Origin: Ereboglobus sp.
GTDB lineage: Bacteria > Verrucomicrobiota > Verrucomicrobiia > Opitutales > Opitutaceae
Length of the DNA: 61,188 nt
Assembly (NCBI GenBank): GCA_029974595.1
Contig: JARKRC010000014.1
Coordinates: forward strand, 1-61,188
Direction of reading: 5' to 3'
How positions within the stretch are numbered: position 1 is the stretch's first letter; every line of letters begins with the position of its first letter. The notes under the pieces are model-generated. The model was not told the origin of the DNA, searched no databases, and saw only the letters and a list, made by a program, of their open reading frames with translations. Below, piece by piece: positions 44,910-53,363 of the stretch. The translations under genes and the position numbers were made by a program.

Positions 44910-46169
44910 ATGAACAATACGAAAACCAAAATCTCTCGAATTGCCCCCTTTTTCAGCACTCTGTTCTTGTCCGTGCTGTTTGCCAGTTGTGCCTATGCGC
45001 AACTGCCCGTCGTGCAGCCCGAAGACGTCAATTTAAGCCCAACCCGCCTGCGCCATGCCGATGAAGCCATTGAAAAAGCCATTGCCGAGAAACAAATTCC
45101 CGGCGCAGTGCTTGCCGTCGTGAAGGATGGCAAAATGGCCTATCTGAAAGCCTACGGCAACAAATCCGTTTATCCGAAAATCGAAAAAATGGAAGCGGAC
45201 ACCGTTTTCGATCTCGCGTCGCTCACCAAGCCCATCGCAACGGCCACTTCGGCCTTCATCCTGATCGAACAGGGCAGGCTGCGCCTGCTGGACAAGGTCA
45301 AACTTTTCATACCGGATTTTGAGGGATGGAAAACGCCCGACGGCAAAACCGTGGATATCCGCGTCGTGGACCTGATGACACACACCTCCGGCCTGCCGTC
45401 CTATGCGAACGCCAACCAGCTAAAGGAACAATACGGCGCGCCCAACCCGGACGCGTTGATCACATACATCGCCACCTGCAAACGCGATTTCGAGCCCCAA
45501 ACCGGCACGCGATACAGTTGCCTGAACTACATCGCCCTGCAACGCATTATCGAAACCGTCTCCGGACAAAGTTTGCAGGAATTTGCGCGGAAAAACATTT
45601 TCGACCCGCTGGGAATGGCCCACACCGATTTCAAGCCCGCCGGCGAGCTGCTGCGCCTGACCGCGCCCACGCAACGGCAAAGCGATGGCTCCGTGCTGCG
45701 CGGCGTGGTACACGACCCGCTGGCCCGCATCATGAACGACGGCATCTCCGGCAACGCCGGCCTGTTTTCCAGCGCCGCCGATCTGGCGATCTACGTGGCG
45801 GCCCTGCAAAACGGCGGCGAGTGGAATGGCCGGAGACTGCTGAGTCCCCTCGCCGTCAAAGCCATGCGCACGATGCCGCGGCACGTCCAGCAATTCGGAC
45901 GCACGCCCGGCTGGGATGTTTTTTCACCCTATGCCTCCAACACGGGCGACCTGCTCGGCCCGAACACCTACGGCCACACGGGATACACAGGCACCTCCCT
46001 CGTGATTGATCCCGACAATGGAATCGCCATCATCCTGCTCGCCAACAGAACCCACCCCGACGACACCGGAGATGTGGCGCGACTACGCTCCTTCGTAGCC
46101 AACGCAGTCGCCGCCTCCCTGCTGAAACTGTCCAATCCCGCACCGGCGAATACAAGCAACTGGCCCTAG
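44910..46169 (+). CDS. secreted serine hydrolase of the beta-lactamase (class C) family
   Basis: A 419-residue exported protein. The signal region ends near FASCAYAQ, where the Cys could also be lipidated. The active site S-x-x-K is in FDLASLTKPIATAT, the Y-x-N-type motif is YSCLNYIAL, and the third motif lies near YGHTGYTGTSLVID. The fold covers beta-lactamases, DD-peptidases and esterases; in this operon a role in trimming peptidoglycan fragments is plausible. Last gene of the operon; ATG 44910 is preferred to an upstream ATG. Confidence 0.85.
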   Translation: MNNTKTKISRIAPFFSTLFLSVLFASCAYAQLPVVQPEDVNLSPTRLRHADEAIEKAIAEKQIPGAVLAVVKDGKMAYLKAYGNKSVYPKIEKMEADTVFDLASLTKPIATATSAFILIEQGRLRLLDKVKLFIPDFEGWKTPDGKTVDIRVVDLMTHTSGLPSYANANQLKEQYGAPNPDALITYIATCKRDFEPQTGTRYSCLNYIALQRIIETVSGQSLQEFARKNIFDPLGMAHTDFKPAGELLRLTAPTQRQSDGSVLRGVVHDPLARIMNDGISGNAGLFSSAADLAIYVAALQNGGEWNGRRLLSPLAVKAMRTMPRHVQQFGRTPGWDVFSPYASNTGDLLGPNTYGHTGYTGTSLVIDPDNGIAIILLANRTHPDDTGDVARLRSFVANAVAASLLKLSNPAPANTSNWP

Positions 46170-46198
46170 AAACCATCTGAAAAGTCGGAAAAATATAA

Positions 46199-46212
46199 AA
46201 TAATGCATTATT
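46199..46212. other. 14-base perfect palindrome between convergent genes
   Basis: AATAATGCATTATT lies in the short spacer between the convergent hydrolase and YD-repeat genes. It could be part of a weak bidirectional terminator, but no GC-rich stem with a T-run is present. Confidence 0.3.
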
Positions 46213-46273
46213 AATGGGTCGTGAGATGGCGCAAATTCCAATACCCTCACTACCTCTTTTTAGGACTGAACAG

Positions 46274-47257
46274 CTAGTTCCTGCGGCGTGGCTCGCGTTT
46301 TATCGTATCAGGTGTTTTCTGCATCAGTCCGCCGGGTCCGGATGATGTTTCACTTACAAACGTACCATCCGCGGTACGAACCCGGACGATATTCACATTG
46401 CCCTTGCGGGCATATTCATAACGAAAAGATCCATCCGCGCCGAGCACGACCGGGGCGCGGCCAAGCGCGATGCCTCGCGCGGCGTCGGCTCGCGCCTTCC
46501 AGCTATAAGCATCCGAAAAACCATCACTTTTGCTCCACCGGATCAACAACGCACCATCGTATTCAAAGCGCGTCCGAGCCCCGGAAAGGTTTTCAACGCT
46601 CAAAAGACGATGCATGCCGTCCCACTCAAAGCTGCACACCCTGCCACCGGAAAACACCATGCGTTGAAGCATCCCGGTTTCGGAATACTCGGCTCGCATC
46701 ACTGCAATACTGGCGTTATTTTTCCGCTTTAATATTTGAAGAATGGATTCCCTGTCACTTGCGATGGAGAAAGTTCCCAGCTGCGCATCGTCAACGCTTT
46801 CAACAAAGCCGTCCTTATACCTCCAAAGCGAACTCTGCCGGGTTTTTATCTCTATGACTCCGGCTTCAAAAATGCCGGCGGACGAGCCATCGTTGCCATT
46901 GCCAAACTTTGCGCCCTGCCGGGGAAACCGCACATTCTGACCATTCGGCTTCATCCAGATCAGATCGCCCTGGGGCTCGAAATAAACGCATGTCCTCAAT
47001 CCGCTCACCGTCCATTCGCTTCGGGCGTTTTGGTCGCTGCCAATCTGGATTTTATGCATGAGCCGAAAATAAAATCCCAATTTGGAAAGTTCAGGGACTC
47101 CCCCCGGATCCAATGACAAGCGTGGCAACCCGCTCAAATCAACATTGCCCATGCCCGACAGTATTTCCGAACGCGCGACACGCTGCTCCACGCCGGCTGC
47201 CGCGCCTTGTCCCAAAAACCACCCGCACAATAAAACAGTCAGCATTATTTTTTTCAT
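46274..47257 (-). CDS. secreted YD-repeat-like protein
   Basis: A 327-residue protein. A signal peptide (IMLTVLLCGWFLGQGAAAG) is followed by beta-rich sequence. The second half shows YD/RHS-type units: MRAEYSETGMLQRMVFSGG, FEWDGMHRLLSVENLSGARTRFEYDGALL and FRYEYARKGNVNIVRVRTADG. It lacks the RHS core and toxin tip. Its ATG overlaps the stop of the O-antigen-ligase-like gene as ATGA, so the pair is coupled. Possibly a surface protein working with that membrane enzyme. Confidence 0.7.
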   Translation of the reverse strand: MKKIMLTVLLCGWFLGQGAAAGVEQRVARSEILSGMGNVDLSGLPRLSLDPGGVPELSKLGFYFRLMHKIQIGSDQNARSEWTVSGLRTCVYFEPQGDLIWMKPNGQNVRFPRQGAKFGNGNDGSSAGIFEAGVIEIKTRQSSLWRYKDGFVESVDDAQLGTFSIASDRESILQILKRKNNASIAVMRAEYSETGMLQRMVFSGGRVCSFEWDGMHRLLSVENLSGARTRFEYDGALLIRWSKSDGFSDAYSWKARADAARGIALGRAPVVLGADGSFRYEYARKGNVNIVRVRTADGTFVSETSSGPGGLMQKTPDTIKREPRRRN

Positions 47258-48657
47258 TGCTCCAAAATAGTGCTCCAAAATGCAGTCTTGTTTGATGTGG
47301 AAATCAACCGTCCTCCCTGTGACAAATGGATCAGTTTTACCCCCGTTCTCTTCGCCCAGATACGCCACACCCGGTCATATTGGGAAGTGTCCGCCAGAGG
47401 CAGGCAAAGCATCATCCCGTGATTTGCCGGCAGACTTTTCTCCGGAGGATATACGGAAGGATAAAAAATAATTGTTTTCTGCAATCCCCTTTCGCCCGAT
47501 TGAATCCGGTCCGCATGAAATCCAGAAAAGATACAAATATCATGCCGCAAGCCGGCGCGCTGTCCCGAACGATACCACGGCGCATATACAACCAGCGCCT
47601 TCGACGCAACGCCAGGGCAGGAAGCCCGTATGGCTTTCCCATAATACGCGCCAAAAATGGCGCCATCGACCCACAAGCCATCCGCCTTGTCCGGCGTTTC
47701 ACTGGAATCGCGCTTTGAAAGCATCACAACATCGGCCCCAGCCAAGGGCTTTACCTTCCAGCAAGTGTTTTGGGCGGCAGCGTATCCCGAGCCGAGCAAA
47801 ACCGCGACGGCAAATAACGCCAAACCCGCGCTGTGAATACAGCTCACCAGCGCCACTTTGTTTCGGGCTCCGGCGATAAAAAGCAAAAACATTGATGCGC
47901 ATGGAAGCACCCACAACGACCACTCATACCAGCAGCAGGTCCAGACATTTCCCACCATCCATGCGACCACGCATGAGCCGGCAGCCACACACCAGCTGCG
48001 CTTGCGCATCCTGAATGCGATCAGCACGGCGGCCATGAGGACGGATAATGACAGGAACAAAGCAAAAATCCCGTGATTAACCGCGAGCTCCAGATAGCTG
48101 TTTACAAAACCCGTCGGCTTCACGGTTCGCTCGATTGCTTGATACCAGTTCACATACGCCATGCCCCCTTGCTTGAATCCCCATCCTGCAAACGGAGAAT
48201 CCCAGATCATTGCGAGGCCTCCGCGCCATAGCTCCAGACGATTGGATACTGACATGTCCTGGGCCAGATGCCCGGGCGAAACCCGCCCGGCAAATCCAGT
48301 GATCACACAAATGAGAAAAACCAATCCCGCCCGCACAAGCACATTCAGCCCCCTGCGCCAGAAAGGATGCCATCCATCCTGCCTCGCCACTGCGAAAAAA
48401 CATAACAATGCGCACAGGGCCGCAAGCATTCCTCCCCGGGAGTAGGTTTTGGCGATTACAAACCAGCAGCACAGCTCCAAACCATGGAGTAATACGAGCG
48501 TCACAATGCGTGCGTCCCGCCGCTTGGATCGTGTCCATAGAAGCTCCACCCACCAAAGCCACACAAGCACGCACGAGAAAAAACAAGCCATGAAATTGGG
48601 GTTCTCCCAATAGACGCTCCAGCGCAAATGACCGTTGTAAAAATACTCGGCGGGCAT
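47254..48657 (-). CDS. O-antigen ligase/polymerase-like membrane protein with C-terminal soluble domain
   Basis: A 467-residue protein. Residues 1-290 contain about nine membrane helices and the O-antigen ligase (Wzy_C) pattern: ENPNFMACFFSCVLVW, VIAKTYSRGGMLAALCA and, in the periplasmic loop, SVSNRLELWRGGLAMIWDSPFAGWGF. Residues about 300-467 are a non-membrane domain with no recognised family. Such enzymes join lipid-linked glycans or attach sugars to proteins. The start at 48657 leaves fewer N-terminal helices than usual for the family, so the true start or an upstream part may be missing. Confidence 0.7.
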   Translation of the reverse strand: MPAEYFYNGHLRWSVYWENPNFMACFFSCVLVWLWWVELLWTRSKRRDARIVTLVLLHGLELCCWFVIAKTYSRGGMLAALCALLCFFAVARQDGWHPFWRRGLNVLVRAGLVFLICVITGFAGRVSPGHLAQDMSVSNRLELWRGGLAMIWDSPFAGWGFKQGGMAYVNWYQAIERTVKPTGFVNSYLELAVNHGIFALFLSLSVLMAAVLIAFRMRKRSWCVAAGSCVVAWMVGNVWTCCWYEWSLWVLPCASMFLLFIAGARNKVALVSCIHSAGLALFAVAVLLGSGYAAAQNTCWKVKPLAGADVVMLSKRDSSETPDKADGLWVDGAIFGAYYGKAIRASCPGVASKALVVYAPWYRSGQRAGLRHDICIFSGFHADRIQSGERGLQKTIIFYPSVYPPEKSLPANHGMMLCLPLADTSQYDRVWRIWAKRTGVKLIHLSQGGRLISTSNKTAFWSTILEQ

Positions 48658-49089
48658 ATAATAAGTCTAGTTAGGCCATATTGAACAAAACACAAGCCGC
48701 AGTTTGGGGTTTCCTGAATAAAAAACCGGCAATCCGATTGGACACCGTGCAACATTCCCCCAGAAGACGTCCGGTGTTTTCGGGTATTTCGCACTGATAT
48801 TCCACATGCTTGCCTGACCGCCTTTTCGTATGCGTTGCTCCTGCGTGTGCCGTTAATCCGGGATATCCGCGCAAAACATTCAAGATAAATTCAAATTATC
48901 TCAATTCTTTGATTACAAATGGATTGAGATGGTGAATGTTTATTCATTAAAAAATCCTTTACACGATAACAGGAAATTATCATGGATGCACCAAGCTTGC
49001 TTCATCTCTTAAAACTTCGTTGTTATCTCAAAGGCGTGATATAATGACGCAAATCTCAATACGCCCAACACCCAACCGATAAAAACCCT
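48658..49089. promoter_or_regulatory. divergent intergenic region with a candidate promoter
   Basis: This 432-base gap holds no convincing gene. The right half is AT-rich. A perfect -10 hexamer TATAAT lies at 49040-49045, 44 bases before the DUF1573 ATG, with a TTGTTA at 49020-49025 (spacing of 14 is short). The left half must hold the promoter of the O-antigen-ligase-like gene. Confidence 0.4.
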
Positions 49090-49776
49090 ATGAACGCTAA
49101 AATCGCGGTCTTTCTGGCTGCCTTTTTGATAAGCTTGAGCCCCATACTTGCCGGAATGCAATGGGAGCACAAGGATCAGACGATTACCCTCGGGGTAAGC
49201 CAACCTCACACGAAACTCATGTTCCCCTTCACAAATACAGGCAATGAACCGATTGCCATCCTTTCGGCTGTGCCCTCCTGCGGATGCCTGAAGCTTTCTG
49301 CGATAGAGAAGGACTATCAGCCCGGGGAAAGCGGGATGCTGGAGGTCCAGTATGCTCGCACTAATCAACCCGGCCCTGTGAATTATAAGATCACGGTCCA
49401 TACCACTGATGCGCAGAATCCGACCGTGGAACTCATCGTCAGGGTTGCCAACTCATCCGGCTATGTTATCGCTCCCAGCAGGCTTCACTGGGGCATGGGA
49501 GATCAAAGCGGGGCAAAGGAAGTGCTCTTCAAGGATGTAAAAGAACTAGGGCTCATACCTACATCTGCGTTTTCCACGAACGCCAACTTTACGGTTGAAA
49601 TCAAACCGGTAAGACCCGATGGGAGCTATCCCATTGTTGTAAGGGCGCTTTCGACGGAGAAGGCCACCGGGGGATTTATCTATATCGATGTCACCGCGCA
49701 AGACGGCACTGTGGAAAAGGCTAGGATGATTGCCGCCGTGAGGGATCCCAGCTCGTCGAGAATCATGGTCCGATGA
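49090..49776 (+). CDS. secreted DUF1573 protein
   Basis: A 228-residue exported protein: signal IAVFLAAFLISLSPILAGM, then an Ig-like DUF1573 domain with the marker PSCGCLKLSA and the downstream GMLEVQYARTNQPGPVNYKI. A second beta domain (residues about 125-228) follows. Family members are widespread secreted proteins of unknown role in Bacteroidetes, planctomycetes and verrucomicrobia. It is the first gene of a plus-strand run of secreted proteins, 203 bases before the next. Confidence 0.8.
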   Translation: MNAKIAVFLAAFLISLSPILAGMQWEHKDQTITLGVSQPHTKLMFPFTNTGNEPIAILSAVPSCGCLKLSAIEKDYQPGESGMLEVQYARTNQPGPVNYKITVHTTDAQNPTVELIVRVANSSGYVIAPSRLHWGMGDQSGAKEVLFKDVKELGLIPTSAFSTNANFTVEIKPVRPDGSYPIVVRALSTEKATGGFIYIDVTAQDGTVEKARMIAAVRDPSSSRIMVR

Positions 49777-49979
49777 AACGGCATAGTGCGCTCTGCGCCA
49801 CTATTCTCGCATTTAAAATCTTGAATCAAGTTCCATATCCAGAGGAGCAGTGATGCCATATGCCATCGAACGGCTATAAGTGGACTGAACGTCATAGCGC
49901 TCGTCTGTCGCATGGAATCATTATGTAAATTAAGTTCTTCCCCAATCACAACATCTGCGAGCAACCAGGTCAAGTCGCC

Positions 49980-52907
49980 ATGATACCTTCAAAATTCCCT
50001 AAAAATATTATAATGATCATTGTCGTGGCGCTATTCATCAACCCGGCGCTGCATGCCGGATACATAGAACATTGCGCATCAAATGACTACGAGGAATGTG
50101 ATGTTATATCATATGGTTATTGGGATATGCATGAAGAGTGCTGGACGGAATACAGAGATATGGAGGACGGAGAAGAGGGCTCCCAAGAAGAATATGAAGT
50201 ATGCGAGTGGATAGAGGAATGGATAGATGACTTTCAGATAGAATGTCATTATTATTATATCGAAGATTGTTCGGATGAGTGGGAGGATGAGCCCGCATGG
50301 GTCAACATCAATCCAGACTCCACGGTGAGCCTTACACTTGGACAATCCCAGACCTATTCTTCCACTGCATGGAAAGGGCTATACCTTTTGGATACCGATA
50401 AAAACTGCCTGCTTAGCGCCCACAGTATTGACTGGAAAGCACCCGATGCGAACTGGGTATCCACTTTCACAAGCATGGGAACCCCGGGCTCGACAAGCCT
50501 CGGCGCACTTACCGGCGATATGCCAAGAGGGGTTGCCGGCTTGTTTGAAGAAAACGTGCTCTCCATCACGCTAACCCCGAGCGAGCCGGGCTCGTATTCA
50601 GTCAGGTTTTATGGAGTCGCTGAAAATGGCCGCGCTATCTATTCTCGGACGCGAACCCTGAATGTGGCCAACGCAAAACCCGCTGCATCAATAAATATTC
50701 CGGAAATCATACATGTCGACCAAGATTTACCCATACAACTGACGATAAGCAATACAACCGGGCTTGACCATTATTTATTGTCTTATCAAATTGAAGAAAA
50801 GCGAACGACGGATGACGGCACAGTGTATCAAGACTGGACAATCATTGCGAGCCAGGCCGGATTGGCAGGAACGCAAATACACACGTGGAGCGGGACTGCC
50901 AGTCCGGTGACCCAAAAGGGAACGGTTAATTATAGGGTTCGAACGGGAAATCAGTGGGTGCCGGAAACTTCTGACAGCGGAGAGATTTATTCGGTGCAGG
51001 TGCTCCAGACCGTTGGGGCCAAGGCATTGGGAATTGCGAGCAACTGGGCAACCATAACATGGCTGCCATATGGCAACAACCAAACCTATCGGATTCTTCT
51101 CAATGGGGCCGCAGTTGTCTCGACAAAAGCCACCACATACACGCTGACAGGCCTCAGCCCGGCCACGACTTATACTATCACCGTGCAGATATTGGACAGT
51201 GCCGGCAATGTTTCCGATCCGGGCATCCCCCTAATGATAACAACCCGGCTCGACAATCCCGTCATCAGCGACATCACCCCTGCCGGTATCACCCTTGCAT
51301 GGAATGGCTCGACGCATCCCGGCATCACCTACGAAATCGAACGTAGCACGGATGGTATCAATTTCACCAAGATTCAGGACATCACCGGCGCGCTCACCTA
51401 CACCGATACGCAGGTCGAGTCGGGCGTCACCTATTACTACCGCATTCGCACGAGCGGCAGCGGCGGCACGTCCGGCTACACGTCCACGGTCACAACCACG
51501 AGACCGCCGCCTCCGCAGCCGCCAGACCCTGTCGATACCCCGCCGCAGACGGGCTTGCGTCTGTGGCTCAAGGCCGCTGCTGGAATTGAAACTGACAGCG
51601 CGGGCCGGGTCCTGCTGTGGCGCGATCAGAGCACATCGCAAGCCCATGCGATACTGGCGCAGGGCGGCATCGGCCCCCAAATCAACACTTCCAGCGACCT
51701 GGGCTTCACAACCATTGCATTCAACGGGCAGACAAATGCACTGGAACTGCCGCCTTTCATGGACAACGCGACCGCGGCGATAGCCTATGCCATAGTGAAG
51801 TCGGAAAAAACGAACAATCCGCTCTGGTCAATGGGTGACACCCCGGCAGGCACTCTTTATCCGGGCGAATCCGGACGGATCGAGGACGACTTTGCCAGCA
51901 CGACAGTTCAGGCCATACGAGCCTCAAATCCCCCCTTGTATGAATGGCATGCCTATCAGGTCACATCGTCAAACGGTGTATGGTGGCCTGCAATAGACCA
52001 AACATTACTGCCAATAAAAAAGAACATGGCTGTGGAAACATTCACATGGAGTGACACCATCGCGTTCCCGACGCGCTCGGAGATGAGCATAGCCTACTTT
52101 GCGGAATCAGGCACGGATTCACCGCTGCCCGCGCTTTTGCCTGAGAAGGGGTATCTTTTCGACGCCACTGTGCAGGCTGCGGATCCATCTCTTGCCAACA
52201 ATTACTTCGGATTGAATTACATTGGATTGAGGCTGGAGGACGGCTCCTGGCTTGATTACCTGCCCGGCATTAATGAGGCATACGTGAAAAAAACACCGTT
52301 CACCAGCGGCACCGCCCGGCTTACGCTGGCGCTCGACGAGGTTGAGACCTTCCTGGGAACCAGTTTGCGGGACAAACAGATATCACGCATCAATCTGGAG
52401 CTCGAATCTGTTGCCTTGAATGCCGACGGCAGCTATGCGGGTATTTCGTATTTCTTGGATAATCACGACATAAAAACCAATTTTGCCATTGCCGGCACCG
52501 AAACAAAAAGCCAGTTCGGCTTTGCGGCATTGCCTGAAATAGGCAACGGATTCAAAGGCGAGATCGCTGAAATATTGATTTATGACCAGACTGCCCCGGC
52601 GGATGAATCGGTAAACAGCTATCTCAGCTCCAAATATGGTGTCTTTGTGGCCTCCTCCCGCCGCGATAGCGACGGGGACGGGATACCCGATGCCTGGGAA
52701 ATCCGCAACGGGCTGAATCCCCTCGACCCCTCGGACGCCTTGGGTGATGCGGACGGCCATGGCACCACCCACCTCCAGAAATATCTGGACAGCCTCCAGC
52801 CAGGCATCCCAAGGGACATGTCATCCCTGATTATTCGGATGGTGGACCGGCAATACTGGCAAATTGAAACGCAGACATGGGCCATCGCCCCGGCTTCAAA
52901 TCAATGA
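49980..52907 (+). CDS. large secreted FN3 / LamG-like / EF-hand protein
   Basis: A 975-residue exported protein. A signal peptide (IIMIIVVALFINPALHAGY) leads to an unusual segment, residues about 27-115, made almost wholly of Asp, Glu, Tyr, Trp and Cys. Beta domains follow, including two fibronectin type III units (ITWLPYGNNQTYRILLNG ... LSPATTYTITVQIL, and ITLAWNGSTHPGITYEIE ... YYYRIRTSG), a Pro-rich hinge (RPPPPQPPDPVDTPP), a LamG/lectin-like domain (LRLWLKAAAGIETDSAGRVL), and near the end calcium-type DSDGDGIPDAWEIRNGLNP and DADGHGTT. It fits an adhesin or surface matrix protein ahead of the RHS gene. Confidence 0.8.
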   Translation: MIPSKFPKNIIMIIVVALFINPALHAGYIEHCASNDYEECDVISYGYWDMHEECWTEYRDMEDGEEGSQEEYEVCEWIEEWIDDFQIECHYYYIEDCSDEWEDEPAWVNINPDSTVSLTLGQSQTYSSTAWKGLYLLDTDKNCLLSAHSIDWKAPDANWVSTFTSMGTPGSTSLGALTGDMPRGVAGLFEENVLSITLTPSEPGSYSVRFYGVAENGRAIYSRTRTLNVANAKPAASINIPEIIHVDQDLPIQLTISNTTGLDHYLLSYQIEEKRTTDDGTVYQDWTIIASQAGLAGTQIHTWSGTASPVTQKGTVNYRVRTGNQWVPETSDSGEIYSVQVLQTVGAKALGIASNWATITWLPYGNNQTYRILLNGAAVVSTKATTYTLTGLSPATTYTITVQILDSAGNVSDPGIPLMITTRLDNPVISDITPAGITLAWNGSTHPGITYEIERSTDGINFTKIQDITGALTYTDTQVESGVTYYYRIRTSGSGGTSGYTSTVTTTRPPPPQPPDPVDTPPQTGLRLWLKAAAGIETDSAGRVLLWRDQSTSQAHAILAQGGIGPQINTSSDLGFTTIAFNGQTNALELPPFMDNATAAIAYAIVKSEKTNNPLWSMGDTPAGTLYPGESGRIEDDFASTTVQAIRASNPPLYEWHAYQVTSSNGVWWPAIDQTLLPIKKNMAVETFTWSDTIAFPTRSEMSIAYFAESGTDSPLPALLPEKGYLFDATVQAADPSLANNYFGLNYIGLRLEDGSWLDYLPGINEAYVKKTPFTSGTARLTLALDEVETFLGTSLRDKQISRINLELESVALNADGSYAGISYFLDNHDIKTNFAIAGTETKSQFGFAALPEIGNGFKGEIAEILIYDQTAPADESVNSYLSSKYGVFVASSRRDSDGDGIPDAWEIRNGLNPLDPSDALGDADGHGTTHLQKYLDSLQPGIPRDMSSLIIRMVDRQYWQIETQTWAIAPASNQ

Positions 52908-52939
52908 GCAACCACTGGCATTCATCCTTCATTACGATC

Positions 52940-53341
52940 ATGAAAACCCCCGCAAAAGTTCTCCTCTGCGCAGCGATTCTGGCCCTTGTCGTGGTTCTGT
53001 TTCTTCAAAAACGCGCTGGCAGCCGGCATTCCGAACAAAAAGAGAATGTCGCATCCGTTGCAGCCTCACCGCAAGCAATGCCTCCCGTTGTCCCGGCTCC
53101 GGACCCCTCCGGCGGACAGCCAGCCGAGTCTGGCGCAACGGCTTCGGTTGCCTCGGCGCCACTGAATGAGCCCGACGCCACACGCCGGATGTATGCGGCG
53201 CACGCGCCATTGCGCGTGCCGGAAGTTGCCGATCCCGATTCCGAAACCAACCGGCAGATTTTGCAAACGATGGTGCAAAAGGCTTTGCAGCATAAAGCCT
53301 CGGATCCCGTTAGAAACAACCCTGCCACGCCCCAACAATAA
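52940..53341 (+). CDS. small anchored periplasmic protein between the FN3 and RHS genes
   Basis: A 133-residue protein with one N-terminal membrane helix (VLLCAAILALVVVLFL), then a Pro/Ala/Ser-rich linker and a helical end (DSETNRQILQTMVQKALQHK). No family is recognised. It lies 32 bases after the FN3 gene and 22 before the RHS gene, so it is probably co-expressed and could be an accessory to them. Confidence 0.6.
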   Translation: MKTPAKVLLCAAILALVVVLFLQKRAGSRHSEQKENVASVAASPQAMPPVVPAPDPSGGQPAESGATASVASAPLNEPDATRRMYAAHAPLRVPEVADPDSETNRQILQTMVQKALQHKASDPVRNNPATPQQ

Positions 53342-53363
53342 CCCAAACCTTGATGATTTTCTC

